From: Prorocentrum cordatum | Lineage: Eukaryota; Sar; Dinophyceae; Prorocentrales; Prorocentraceae | Assembly (NCBI GenBank): GCA_963575745.1 | Contig: CAUYUJ010008562.1 | Coordinates: forward strand, 1 to 22,500 | DNA length: 22,500 bases | Direction: 5' to 3' | Shown here: in pieces, positions 7,540 to 16,535 of the stretch | How the letters are laid out: every line of letters starts with the position of its first letter | How positions within the stretch are numbered: position 1 is the stretch's first letter | The notes under the pieces: generated by a model | Databases searched by the model: none | The model's input: the letters and a program-made list of their open reading frames with translations, nothing else | What the model was told of the DNA's origin: nothing | Program-made: the position numbers and the translations under genes

Positions 7540-9726
7540 ATGGCGTTCCCCTGGCCGTACCCCCATACCCAACGTTCATCCGCAGCCTCTGCTCCGCGAG
7601 GCTCGTCCGAAGTGTCGCCGCCTCGCGGTGCTTCTCAGCCTGCGCCGCCTCGCGGTGCTTCTCAGCCTGCGGAGGAAGGTGGACAGACGCCTGGTTCTGG
7701 CGCTGTGCAGCCTGCGTCTTTCACGGTCGCCTCGTTCAATTTCGGGTTCGAGCAGGGCATGATGACTGGTAAGCAGGCGGCCACTCACTGCGCTAACTTC
7801 GGAAGGGTGTGCGCCACGATAGTGGACACCGCTGATGCTGATATTGTCTGTGGCTGCGAGGTCGGTGCGTTCCGTGAAGGCTTTCGCCGAGCAGGGATCA
7901 ACGTGACAGAGATCCTCAGTAAGCCTTTCGGTGATGGCATTCGCTTCTCGGAGGTCGACAACTACTTGACTCTCTGGGGGTTCCGCGGTGCTTCTCAGCC
8001 TGCGGAACTGACTCTGTGCGAAGACAGCAAAGTTTACAGGCCTCCTAGCGGCCGAGAGATTGATGCTGTTATTTCACATTTTGAGGTGAACAAACCAGGC
8101 CATGACAAGTTCCACGTGGTGATCGCCAACATGCACATCGTGTGCGGCAAGAAACCGCCGACCATCCAGACTCGAAAGCGGACAGTTCGCAATCTCCGCT
8201 TGCACCTGGACTGCCTGGGAAAGATTCTTGAGAATCTGAGCCAGGCAGTCGTTCTGCTTGTAGTCGGCGACGACAACCTCACTTTCCAGGAGGCGCGGGA
8301 GGCTTACCAGCGCCAGCAGAACGACGAGAAGCTCTGGGAGGTCCATGCCACTCCGGCCGACCTCAAAGGCGACCACGTCGCGGTCTGCGGAGCAGTCGCC
8401 CGTTTCTGCTCCATTGCCGTTGGCGCGTCTTTTACGGATCGTGGCATGCGCAACGACGCACACGATGCGGTGGCGGTTGTGCTCACTCTCCCTGGTGCTA
8501 TTCAGCCTGGGGAGAGCAAGAGGCGGAAGATTGTCGTCGAAAACGTCTCCGACGCCGACGTCAGCGTACAGGCGGACGCCGAGTCTTCTGTGCATTGGGA
8601 TCGGTCGCCGAGTTCTACTCCTCCGCTTTCACCGACTTCACCGGGTGATCCCGACTACGTCGAGGATGTCGTTCAGAATCGCGCGAACGACTTGCACAGG
8701 GAGCTGAGGCAGCTTTGGGACGACAGGTACGACGAGGAGTACGATCCGAAAGTCCTCCATCATCTCAGTCTCTTGCTTTTCAAAAAGAGGAAGTCCACGG
8801 AGCCAGCGGACACTGATCCAGCTGGCGCTCCTCAGCCTGGCTCGGAATATGACGCGGCCTTTGCGTCTCAGGAGGAGACTGGCCGAGCCATTCTCTCTGT
8901 CCTTAAGCTTCGACATGACTTTCTGCGGAGCAAGAACATCGACGACATGCGCTACGTTCTCACGGAGCCTGAGCGCCAGGAATTGGTCAGAGTAGCTCGC
9001 GACCAGTACGAGCAGTCGCGGCAGCAGCGTGCGCTTCAGGAACGGGATGTCGAAAAGGGAAAAGCGAGAGGCAAGTCTGCGCCACAAGGGGGCCATGCGG
9101 TTCCGCAGGGTCCTAACAAAGGGCCAGGCGGTAAGAAAGGTTCTCACGGTGCTTCTCAGCCTGCGGGAAAAGGTGGCCAGGCCAAGGGTGCAGGTCTGGG
9201 TAGCGTCAACAAGTTTGTGAAAGACCAGAAGCGTAAGCGGTGGCATCGCCATTTGCAACGTGTGGCCGGTACCAAACAGATCTGGGAGGTGCTGGCCTTC
9301 TCAGGGCGCTTCGACGTTGATTGGCTAACGCAAGCGTTGCAAGCTGATCACAGTGAGGGCCGTGATGCAGCAGTTCCCGAGGAAGCTCTGCGGCAACAGC
9401 GGCGCCGGCTGCACCACCAGAAGGCCGAGGCCATCGCGCGCTACAACGAGGGGGGGCGGCTTTCCCGCCATCTGTCTGCCCAGGCTGGCCAGCCAAAGCC
9501 GAACTTCACGCGCAGGCAGCTGGACGTGTTGCAGATGTTTGAGAGCGGAGCGCTGCTTCAAATCCGCAACCAAGCGATTCTGGCGTTGGGGCACGGCCGT
9601 CTGTTCAGGGCCGATGGCGACTACCTGGACATCGGCGGCAGCACGGGCGGTGGCTCCAGGAGCATCATCGATTCTTGGCAGCCGCCGGACTGGCGTGACT
9701 TCCTCCAAGACGATCAGGACATCTGA
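7540..9726 (+). CDS. EEP-like (endonuclease/exonuclease/phosphatase fold) protein with GASQPA repeats, 728 aa
   Basis: An uninterrupted frame from ATG 7540 to TGA 9724-9726; the frame is open for 15 codons further upstream, but without an ATG. Residues 60-315 show EEP-like motif order: FN-67; GCE-107 (metal-binding Glu position); ANMH-199 (cf. N-x-H); GDDN 243-246 (cf. GDxN); then GDH-279 and DAHD 306-309 (cf. terminal SDH). The family cleaves phosphodiester or phosphate-ester bonds with a divalent metal; the substrate here is unknown. Residues 325-728 are charged and helix-rich with a Gly/Lys-rich linker at about 505-555, and I recognise no domain there. GASQPA occurs exactly at residues 30-35, 39-44, 150-155 and 537-542. 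Weaker versions (GAVQPA, GAIQPG, GAPQPG) start at 54, 319 and 429. The DNA behind these peptides recurs outside the gene. There is no reverse transcriptase domain, so a retrotransposon ORF is unlikely. The gene call is good; the fold is moderately sure; catalysis is uncertain. Confidence 0.72.
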   Translation: MAFPWPYPHTQRSSAASAPRGSSEVSPPRGASQPAPPRGASQPAEEGGQTPGSGAVQPASFTVASFNFGFEQGMMTGKQAATHCANFGRVCATIVDTADADIVCGCEVGAFREGFRRAGINVTEILSKPFGDGIRFSEVDNYLTLWGFRGASQPAELTLCEDSKVYRPPSGREIDAVISHFEVNKPGHDKFHVVIANMHIVCGKKPPTIQTRKRTVRNLRLHLDCLGKILENLSQAVVLLVVGDDNLTFQEAREAYQRQQNDEKLWEVHATPADLKGDHVAVCGAVARFCSIAVGASFTDRGMRNDAHDAVAVVLTLPGAIQPGESKRRKIVVENVSDADVSVQADAESSVHWDRSPSSTPPLSPTSPGDPDYVEDVVQNRANDLHRELRQLWDDRYDEEYDPKVLHHLSLLLFKKRKSTEPADTDPAGAPQPGSEYDAAFASQEETGRAILSVLKLRHDFLRSKNIDDMRYVLTEPERQELVRVARDQYEQSRQQRALQERDVEKGKARGKSAPQGGHAVPQGPNKGPGGKKGSHGASQPAGKGGQAKGAGLGSVNKFVKDQKRKRWHRHLQRVAGTKQIWEVLAFSGRFDVDWLTQALQADHSEGRDAAVPEEALRQQRRRLHHQKAEAIARYNEGGRLSRHLSAQAGQPKPNFTRRQLDVLQMFESGALLQIRNQAILALGHGRLFRADGDYLDIGGSTGGGSRSIIDSWQPPDWRDFLQDDQDI
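7618..7671 (+). repeat. 27-bp in-frame tandem duplication (PPRGASQPA x2)
   Basis: Two consecutive 27-bp units encode PPRGASQPA at residues 27-35 and 36-44. The core CGCGGTGCTTCTCAGCCTGC is identical in both and recurs elsewhere in the gene and in non-coding DNA downstream. Confidence 0.93.
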
Positions 9727-9735
9727 GTTTTGCAA

Positions 9736-10000
9736 GTCTCCCTGCCCGCGGTGCTTCTCAGCCTGCGGTCTGCCGCTCTCCAGCTGCGGTCTCGAGCAGT
9801 AGTGTTCGAAAGCATGCGAGTTCCTGCGGTGCTTCTCAGCCTGCAGGTTTCGCAGCTTGCGCTCTGCAGTACAAGTGCTTTTCAGCATGCGACATCCTGC
9901 GGTGCTTCTCAGCCTGCAGGGTTCGCAACGTGCGGTTTGCAATGCATTCCTTTTCAGTATGCGAGTTCCTGCGGTGTTTCTCAGGCTGCAGGGCTCCGAG
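9736..10000 (+). repeat. Non-coding array of the GTGCTTCTCAGCCTGC motif, ~72-79-bp spacing
   Basis: Directly after the stop codon, GGTGCTTCTCAGCCTGC recurs at 9750, 9829 and 9901, with a diverged copy (GGTGTTTCTCAGGCTGC) at 9972. Secondary words of the type TTTTCAGCATGCGA lie between them (9879, 9950). These match the DNA encoding GASQPA in the gene and are on the same strand. Weaker traces (CTCAGCATGCGAG) continue to about 10125. The array probably lies in the 3' UTR or flank. Confidence 0.9.
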
Positions 10001-10313
10001 GCTCTTCGCTTCGATGCCAATGTTTTCAGACACCGTAGCTCCGTTCCGTAAACATCTTCCAAGAACCGCTCGCAACCTTTTGCAGCTGGCGGTCTGCAGA
10101 CGTAGTCTGTCTCAGCATGCGAGCTCCCGCACGCTTCGCCGGCTTTTGCTGCGCGGACAATTTTCTCACACACGTCAGCGCCGTTTGTAGGCGTCAGAAA
10201 AACATGTAGACATTCACGAAGGGCTCAGTCTGTATATCGTCACATCATTACATACGCAGTCGTCGAACACATCGGTGTACATTCAGCGCTTTGTCCTTCT
10301 AGCTGGGTCGCTT

Positions 10314-10643
10314 CGTGCTGAGGCTGAGGCTGATGCAGGCTGAGGCTGAGGCAGGCTGAGGCTGAGGCCGAGGCCGACGGCAGACTGAGGCTGAGGCTGA
10401 AGCAGGCTGAGGCTGAGGCAGAGGCAGGCTGAGGCTGAGGCTGAGGCTGAGGCAGGCTGATGCTGAGGCAGGCTGAGGCTGAGGCTGAGGCTGATGCAGG
10501 CTGAGGCTGAGGCAGGCTGAGGCTGAGGCCGAGGCCGAAGGCAGACTGATGCTGAGGCTGAAGCAGGCTGAGGCTGAGGCTGAGGCAGGCTGAGGCTGAG
10601 GCAGGCGGAGGCTGAGGCTGAGGCAGGCTGAGGCTGAGGCTGT
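10314..10643 (+). repeat. GAGGCT hexamer minisatellite with ~161-bp higher-order repeat
   Basis: The base unit is the 6-bp GAGGCT, interrupted by GCAGGCT and GATGCT variants. GAGGCCGAGGCCGA followed by GGCAGACTGA occurs at 10364 and again about 161 bp later with the same surrounding variant order, so a ~27-hexamer block was duplicated. The reverse-strand open frame reads as a Ser/Leu/Gln/Pro repeat and is not supported as a gene. Confidence 0.9.
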
Positions 10644-11035
<392 letters not shown>

Positions 11036-11174
11036 TTGACGGCGAACGGTTGCCGACGGCCGACGACCGACGACTGGTGACGGCGACGGGTGGAAGGTTC
11101 TTCGTTCATCGGTTTCGCTTCCGAGCAATGCCAAGTCAGGCCGTGCACCTCGTGCCTGGCAGAACGCGAGTGAG

Positions 11175-11760
11175 CGCCTCTTGGGGCCTCTTGGTTCTTG
11201 GGGTTTCTTGGGGGCCTTTGGGGCCTCTTGGGGGCCTCTCGGGGTCCTCTTGGGGACCTCTTGGGGACTTCTTGGGGGCCCCTGGGGGCCCCTTGGGGGC
11301 GCCTCAGGGGGCATCTTAGGGGCTCTTGGGGTCATCTTGGGGCGGAGGACTAGAAGGGTCCGTTCGGGTTCACCCTCTTGAGGCCATCTTGGGGGCCTCT
11401 CGGGGTCGTCTTGGGGGGCCTCCAGGGATGTATTGGGGCCCTCTTGGACCGTCTTGGCTCCTCTTGGGGGCCTCTTGGGCTGTGTTGGGGCGATCTTGGG
11501 GGCCTCTTGGACCGTCTTCGGCGCTTCAAAAACGGAAAAAGGCGATAATGTTAAAATGCGTCAACACCTATTAGCATTTTTATTAGTGTACCCTCTTGGG
11601 GGTCCTCTTGGGATCTCCTTGAGGCGTCTTGGAGGCCTGTTGGGGCGTCTTCAGACCATCTTGGGCGTCCAGGAGCGCTCTTGGGCCGTTTCGGGTGCCT
11701 CCTGGACCGTTTTGGTGGCCTCCTGGGCTCCTTTTGGCCCGTCTTGGGGCGGTTTGGGAT
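11175..11760. repeat. Degenerate TCTTGGGGGCC minisatellite
   Basis: A long run of 10-13-bp CCTCTTGGGGG words, the same family as 2980-3500 and 15745-15865. It is interrupted at 11525-11590 by an AT-richer unique stretch. No coding is supported. Confidence 0.87.
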
Positions 11761-11895
11761 TCCGGGGGGGGGGGAACGAAAGGGTGGACCCGATGAACCC
11801 CCCCCCCCTCCCCCCCTACCCCGGCAGAGCCACCCCGGCCTCCCCCAAGCAGAGCTGAAGCTCAGGTTGTAGCTTTCTTAAACTCACACGCCGGA

Positions 11896-11920
11896 TCTTG
11901 GAATTGTATGACAGGATATT
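11896..11920 (+). repeat. 25-bp dispersed word, second copy
   Basis: Identical over 25 bp to 6852-6876 (core TTGGAATTGTATGACAGGAT), same strand, 5 kb apart. The flanks do not match. It may be the conserved end of an unrecognised element. Confidence 0.75.
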
Positions 11921-12017
11921 TTCCTTACCACGTGAGCGTCTGCTAGTTTTCACCCGCCTGTGCACTGAGCGGCCGCCCCTTCGCGGGCATACAGTCTTGA
12001 CCTTTGACTCTTGATCT

Positions 12018-12040
12018 GCCTGTAGGAGGACATGCCCGAC
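12018..12040 (+). mobile_element. Solitary right end of family B
   Basis: GCCTGTAGGAGGACATGCCC followed by GAC matches the right terminus of family B copy 2 (14468-14490). No matching left end is seen nearby, so this is probably a fragment. Confidence 0.65.
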
Positions 12041-12189
12041 CTAAGGCTGGGGTCAAACATTCCCCCCTCACCCCTGGCCCGTCCCCGGGGCTCGCCGGGG
12101 CGGGAGCGTCGAGGGGCGAGGCTGGCCGTGGTGACGAGGAGGAGCCTCCCGAATGCCCCCCCAAAAAGCGAGGGATCCTCGAGCTTCGT

Positions 12190-12298
12190 CCCCTCCTCCT
12201 CCTACTCCTCCCCCTCGTCGTCGTCGTCGTCCTCCTCCTCCTCCTCCTCCCCTCCTCCTCCTCCTCCTCCTCCTCCTCCTGCTCCTCCTCCTCCTCAA
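12190..12298. repeat. (TCC)n/(TCG)n pyrimidine-rich array
   Basis: TCC triplets with a TCG stretch at 12216-12230. The complement is polypurine. Confidence 0.95.
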
Positions 12299-12303
12299 AA
12301 TTT

Positions 12304-12352
12304 GATTCGCAGTGGCGGCTCGAAGCGCAGAGTCCGCCCCAGAGCGGCCGCG
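12304..12352 (+). repeat. Family E, copy 1 (~49 bp)
   Basis: ATTCGCAGTGGCGGCTCGAA followed by AGTCCGCCCCAGAGCGGCCG matches 12537-12585 with about four substitutions. AGTCCGCCCCAGAGCGGCCG is identical in both. Confidence 0.85.
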
Positions 12353-12536
12353 GGAAATGCAGTGGAGGCCGATGCCAACGAGCACCCTGCTCGCGTCCAG
12401 GGTGCCCTGGGTTTCTTGGGCTTCGATGGTTTTGCGATGGAGGGCGCGACGTTCCCGCACCAAAAAGCAGTGGACGTCGTGGGGTCTCAGGGTTGGGTTT
12501 TTTGTGGAAGGTTTCTTGTGGTCGAGCTCCTACTGT

Positions 12537-12585
12537 AATTCGCAGTGGCGACTCAAAGCGCGGAGTCCGCCCCAGAGCGGCCGCA
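12537..12585 (+). repeat. Family E, copy 2 (~49 bp)
   Basis: Direct repeat of 12304-12352 at 233-bp spacing. It is preceded at 12480-12536 by a TCAGGGTTGGGTT-type stretch similar to that after family F copy 1 (1953-2005), which suggests a composite repeat. Confidence 0.82.
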
Positions 12586-13384
12586 GCAGAATAGCGGCAT
12601 GAGTCGGAGCACAAAGCCCGCCGCAGGAAGCCGCAACAGAAGCAGCACCCGGAGCGCCAAGGCGGGGGGGGGGAAGGGGAGGACGGGGGGATGGGGGAGG
12701 GTGCGGGAGGTTCGGGCCAGACGAAAGGGGGGGGTAGGGAAAGGGCGGGTTACGAAAGCTGCTGCGTTCAGCTGGTTTCGGCCCCACCGAGGGGCCCATG
12801 CCTCGATACATGGCCGCCTCCGACGCCGGGAGGCGCCGGGAAAATCAGCTACGTGAGCTGATTCTCACCCCCCCCCCTTTGCTATCCCCCCCTTTCGCCC
12901 GGCCCGAGAGGTGCGAGGGGGGGGCAGAGGATGGGAAGGGAGGGAGGGAAAGGGGGAAGGATGGCTTCTTCTCACAGAAGGCACAGCACACCTCGAAGGC
13001 AGGAAGCCCACGGAGCGCGCCTGGTGTGTGCAGCAGTGCAGGGGCGGAGCAGAGACCACCGCCTCCGAGAGCCCATCGGGGGAAGGGGGGGGCCTCAGGG
13101 CGGTGACACGCCGAGCGTAGTCTGGCCCAGGGGGTCGCCTCCCCCCCATAGGTCCAGGCAATGTCAACTGTGGACGGCGGGCGTTCTCTCCGGGTTTCGG
13201 GTCCCGGGACCATCACACGTCGAGAAGTGCCGCCGGAAAAGCCTGTTTCCATTTGTTCGCGACGTCTCAGACTCCCTCGGCGGTTCAAGGATGGGGCCCT
13301 GAGAGATGGGCCCTGAGGATTCATGGGCCATGCGCGACCCGAATTAGGGGACAATTTCCCAACTAGTAACTCAGCAAGGCAGGC
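12586..13384. other. Intergenic, no gene recognised
   Basis: GC-rich with several G or C homopolymer runs (12663-12672, 12868-12876, 13140-13147). Open frames on both strands are compositional. I found no repeat relationship or RNA gene here. Confidence 0.5.
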
Positions 13385-13860
13385 ATCGCTTTGCAGTTAT
13401 TTGCATACTTTTGCTTTGCTTTGCTTGGCTTGTTGCTTTCATCGGCTGGCGTTGCTTGGCATCAAGTTGCATTGCTTTGCGTTGCGCTTGGCATTGCTAG
13501 GCACTGCTCTGCTTTGCTTTGCTTTGCTGGGTATTTATTGCTTTGCGTGGCATCGCATGGCATGGCTTGGCATTCCCTGGTATTTCTTGACGTTGCTTGG
13601 CAGTGCTTGGCGCTGCCTGGCATTGCTTTGCGTTGTGTGGTGTTGCTCGGTATTACTTGGCATTTATCATAGATGTTTGGCGCTGCTTTGCAGTGTTTGG
13701 CATTGTTTAACGCTGCTTGGCACGGCTTCGCATGGCTTTGCACGGCCTTGCATGGCTTGGCATTGTTTGGCCCGGCAACCAGGCAACCATGCAACCCAGG
13801 AATCCAGGCCTGGCAACTGGACAACCTGGGCAACCGGGGCAACTGGGCAACCCGAGGAAT
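13385..13860 (+). repeat. Degenerate TTGCTTGGCA minisatellite, then GGCAACC repeats
   Basis: From about 13400 to 13770 the sequence is built from ~5- and 10-bp words (TTGCTTGGCA, TTTGCATTGC) with many substitutions. At 13770-13860 it changes to GGCAACC/GGGCAACC words, close to the reverse complement of the TTGC theme. Frames across it encode Cys/Leu/Ala/Trp- or Ala/Lys/Gln-rich peptides with no known domain. Confidence 0.85.
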
Positions 13861-13973
13861 GCCAGCGGAGGCCGAGCAGGCAACCGTGCACCAGGCCGCG
13901 TGCCGCATCTGCCAGTTCTCCAGTGCTCCACAAAAAAACAGGTACGAACCAGACAAGGCAAAGCCTACTTGAG

Positions 13974-14166
13974 TCGAAGAAGAAGCATCAGCATAAACGC
14001 GAACTTGCGGCGCTCCGTGCGGATTGCTTGGATCCGCGCCTGGGACCCCCCGGCGCTGGCCCTGTCGCGCGGAGCGCGCCAGGGAGGATAATGCAGCGCA
14101 GATCCAAGAAATCCGCGCGGAGCGCCAAAAGTTATGTCTATGTAGTTTTTCTTCTCGTTCCATCGA
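13974..14166. mobile_element. Foldback element family H, copy 1
   Basis: The left arm at 14005-14040 (GGCGCTCCGTGCGGATTGCT, TGGATCCGCGCC) pairs with the right arm at 14096-14131 (GATCCAAGAAATCCGCGCGG, AGCGCCAAAAG). Inverted similarity extends outward to TCGAAGAAGAA at 13974 and TTTTTCTTCTCG at 14145-14157. The element shares both arms with copy 2 at 17411-17570. Confidence 0.85.
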
Positions 14167-14319
14167 GCGACACAGAAACAGTGGGTTCGACTGTATAGCG
14201 CCCTCGTCTCCAGTGTGGCGTGCCGCGCCGGCGGCCCGCGAAAGCAAGCCGCGGCGTCTTAAGGTCGCGGTGCCCTCTCGTGCAAGGCCTGGTCTTGATC
14301 GCCGCCCACTCGGGGAAAA
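14167..14319. other. Short intergenic stretch
   Basis: Lies between elements H and B; no gene seen. Confidence 0.4.
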
Positions 14320-14490
14320 GTCGGGCATGTCCCTCCACAGGAGGATTGTTCAACTGTAGTCCAAAAGTACTCAGGGAACGTGCTTTTTTGTTGTGTGATA
14401 CGTTTATCAATATTTTTTGACCAGTTGGGGCATTTTGTTACTGCTTTTTATTTTTCGTCCAAAGCTCGCCTGTAGGAGGACATGCCCGAC
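14320..14490. mobile_element. Foldback/MITE family B, copy 2 (171 bp)
   Basis: The ends GTCGGGCATGTCCCTCCACA (left) and CCTGTAGGAGGACATGCCCG (right) are inverted repeats matching over about 23 bp. The interior is AT-rich, with TTTTTCGTCCAAAGC just before the right end, as in copies 4 and 5. Confidence 0.85.
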
Positions 14491-14928
14491 CCAACACTTG
14501 GGGAAAACGGGATCCCAAGCTGAACCCGCACTGTTTGACGCCACTCGTCCTCAGGGCCCATCCCTCGGGGCCCCATCCTTGAGCCGCCGCCCCCCCCCCT
14601 TCCTTCGGGCGCACGGCCGGCCTTCCCCAAAGTCGGACGTCGCGACACAATATTGCAGCGTCGCGAAGAATCGCTACCGGAGCTCCAGACCTTCTCTTTG
14701 AGCCTTCTTTCCGAGCGGGATCGATCAGTGAGGGCCCCATGGGCCCGAGGCTGGGCGGAAACGGCCGGCTCGGAAAAGCCGACGCCAGGATCCCAGGGTC
14801 TTCCCCGACACCAGGGCGTCGCAATCTTGTCACAAACGGGCGTGACCGCCCGGCTTGGGGCCCCTGCAGGGCCCTCGCAGATCGATCGGGCTCGAATCAC
14901 GGCGCAGAAAGATGGGGTCTAGGCTTAA
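14491..14928. other. Intergenic, no gene
   Basis: It contains GTCGCGACACAATATTGCAG near 14638, partly like 955-966, and GGCGCAGAAAGATGGGGTCT at 14901, which matches 1574. These are parts of a diverged larger repeat around the B elements. No gene recognised. Confidence 0.5.
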
Positions 14929-15077
14929 GTCGGGCCTGTCCCTCTACAGGGGGAACATGCAGAAATGGTAAAAAAATAGTCAGGGGACTATCTTGTGAGT
15001 ATTTCTGGGCATCTTTGAGTTTTTTTTTTGATTTTTCTTATTTCTCGTCTAACCTCTCCCTGTAGGGGGACAGGCCC
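14929..15077. mobile_element. Foldback/MITE family B, copy 3
   Basis: Left end GTCGGGCCTGTCCCTCTACA; right end CCCTGTAGGGGGACAGGCCC. The T-rich interior has AATAGTCAGGGGACTATCTT. It is tandem with copy 4. Confidence 0.83.
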
Positions 15078-15213
15078 TGGGTTTATGAGGTACAGAAATA
15101 GTCAAAACATAGTCTGGGGACTATCTTTTGAGTATTTCTGAGCATCTTTTGAGCATTTTCTCTGCGTATTTTTTACTTTTCGTCCAAAGTCCCCTTGTAG
15201 GGGGGGCAGGCCC
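15078..15213. mobile_element. Foldback/MITE family B, copy 4 (tandem, left end missing)
   Basis: It begins in the sequence after copy 3 without a proper left terminus. It has the same ACTATCTTTTGAGTATTTCT interior, and its right end CCCTTGTAGGGGGGGCAGGC is followed by CCTTGGTTTGCGAGGT, like the CCTGGGTTTATGAGGT after copy 3. This suggests tandem duplication at about 136 bp rather than separate insertion. Confidence 0.78.
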
Positions 15214-15280
15214 TTGGTTTGCGAGGTTCCGAGCGCCGAGGAGGGCACCGAAACGGGGGGGGTCTGCACACGTCGGGCGT

Positions 15281-15530
15281 CCTCTGGGAGGCGCTGCTCG
15301 CTCGACGCCGCTTCGATGCCTCTCTCGGGGTGCTCGAAATGATTTCATCGCTTCGCTCCTTCCGCCTCCTCCTCCTCCTCCTCCTCCTCCTGCTCCTCCT
15401 CCTCCTCCCCCTCTTTAGGGCCTCTAGGGGGGCCTCGTGGGGACCTCTTGGGAGGCGCTGCTCGCTCGACGCCGCTTCGATGCCTCTCTCGGGGTGCTCG
15501 AAATGATTTCATCGCCTCGCTCCTTCCGCC
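15281..15530 (+). repeat. ~85-bp direct duplication, 164-bp spacing
   Basis: 15281-15365 and 15444-15530 are near identical (GGAGGCGCTGCTCGCTCGAC through GTGCTCGAAATGATTTCATC to CTCCTTCCGCC). They are separated by a (TCC)n array at 15362-15412. Confidence 0.93.
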
Positions 15531-15556
15531 GGCCCTGGAGCCCTCTTTTGGTTTAC

Positions 15557-15742
15557 GTCGGGCCTGTCCCCCTACAGGAGGATTTTCGACGAAACATAAA
15601 AGATACCCCAAACAAAGTCAAAAGGTAGTCCAAAAATAGTCAGGTGACTATTTTTTGAGTATTTTTTGACCTTTTGGGGATTTTTTGGGGGTATCTTTTT
15701 TATTTTTCGTCGAAAATCCCCCTGTAGGGGGACACGCCCGAC
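15557..15742. mobile_element. Foldback/MITE family B, copy 5 (186 bp, best preserved)
   Basis: The left arm GTCGGGCCTGTCCCCCTACA-GGAGGATTTTCGACGAAA pairs with the reverse complement of the right arm with about two mismatches over the first 38 bp. Pairing continues through AAAAGATACCCC for some 70 bp. No protein is encoded. This copy defines the family. Confidence 0.92.
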
Positions 15743-15744
15743 AT

Positions 15745-15865
15745 AACTTTAGGGCCTCTTGGGGCTCTCTTTGGGGACCTCTTGGGAGTCTCTTGGGGCT
15801 CCCTGGCGGCGTCTCGGGGGCCCCCAGGGCCGCTCGGGGGGCTCTTGGGGGCCTCTTGGGGCGGG
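15745..15865. repeat. TCTTGGGG minisatellite, short array
   Basis: Same word family as 2980-3500 and 11175-11760. Confidence 0.8.
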
Positions 15866-15884
15866 ACCGCTTCGGTACTTCTCG

Positions 15885-15950
15885 GGGTGCTCGAAATGAT
15901 TCCCGGGATGTGGTCCCTGAGTACGGTGGGAGCAACACGAGTCCAGGTTT
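15885..15950 (+). repeat. Family D, copy 1 (~65 bp)
   Basis: GGGTGCTCGAAATGATT, GATGTGGTCCCTGAGTACGG and CACGAGTCCAGGT are shared with 16105-16170, in the same orientation, 220 bp apart. Confidence 0.9.
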
Positions 15951-16104
15951 ACGATGTTCCAACTTGTTTTAGCCTTGATCACCTGAAATAATCTCGAGCA
16001 CCAGAAAAGCACCCACAAACTCGAGGGTTTCACGTGTCGGGCCCTGGGAAACACTTGTCCGACACTGCTTCCACACTGTTTCGACACTCTTTCGACACTT
16101 TTCC

Positions 16105-16170
16105 GGGTGCTCGAAATGATTTCGAGGATGTGGTCCCTGAGTACGGTGGGAGCAGCACGAGTCCAGGTAT
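16105..16170 (+). repeat. Family D, copy 2 (~65 bp)
   Basis: Direct repeat of 15885-15950 with about six differences. It is preceded at 16060-16102 by TTTCGACACT words in a small tandem. Confidence 0.9.
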
Positions 16171-16364
16171 CTCGGCGGCGACGACAAGGGCGAATGGCCC
16201 CGGGGCGGCCATTACACGTGAAGACGTAGATCATCGGCGCCTCCTGGGCTATTCGCCCCTATCGTCGCCTCTGAGTATCCAGTCGCGATTTTTCGCGACG
16301 TCGCAGTTTCTGCGGCCCGGGCGGGGCGGCGCGGGAAAGTTTCTGCTTGTGTTTGTCCCGCTTT
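16171..16364. other. Short unique stretch with a small perfect hairpin
   Basis: GTCGCGA-TTTT-TCGCGAC at 16282-16299 is a perfect 7-bp stem with a 4-nt loop. No gene or known RNA is recognised. Confidence 0.4.
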
Positions 16365-16535
16365 ACTCTTCTTCTTATCACTCTTGGTCTTCTTCGTCTT
16401 CTTCTTCTTCTTCTTGTCTCGTGTTATTATTCTTATCATTATTTGTCTTCTTCGTCGTCTTCTTCTTCTTCTTCGTCATCTTCTTCTTCTCATTCTTCTT
16501 CTTCTTCTTCTTCTTCTTCGAGAGAGAGAGAGAGA
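16365..16535. repeat. (TTC)n array followed by (GA)n
   Basis: Imperfect TTC/CTT triplets to about 16519, then alternating GA at 16519-16536. It is pyrimidine-rich and then abruptly purine-rich. Confidence 0.93.

Noticed and set aside
7540-9726. Non-LTR retrotransposon ORF with EEP-type endonuclease
   Set aside because: No reverse transcriptase motifs in the frame or downstream; the C-terminal half is unlike known retroelement proteins.
13323-14328. Cys/Leu-rich + strand frame and Ala/Lys/Gln-rich - strand frame
   Set aside because: Products of the TTGCTTGGCA repeats and the family H hairpin; no domain.
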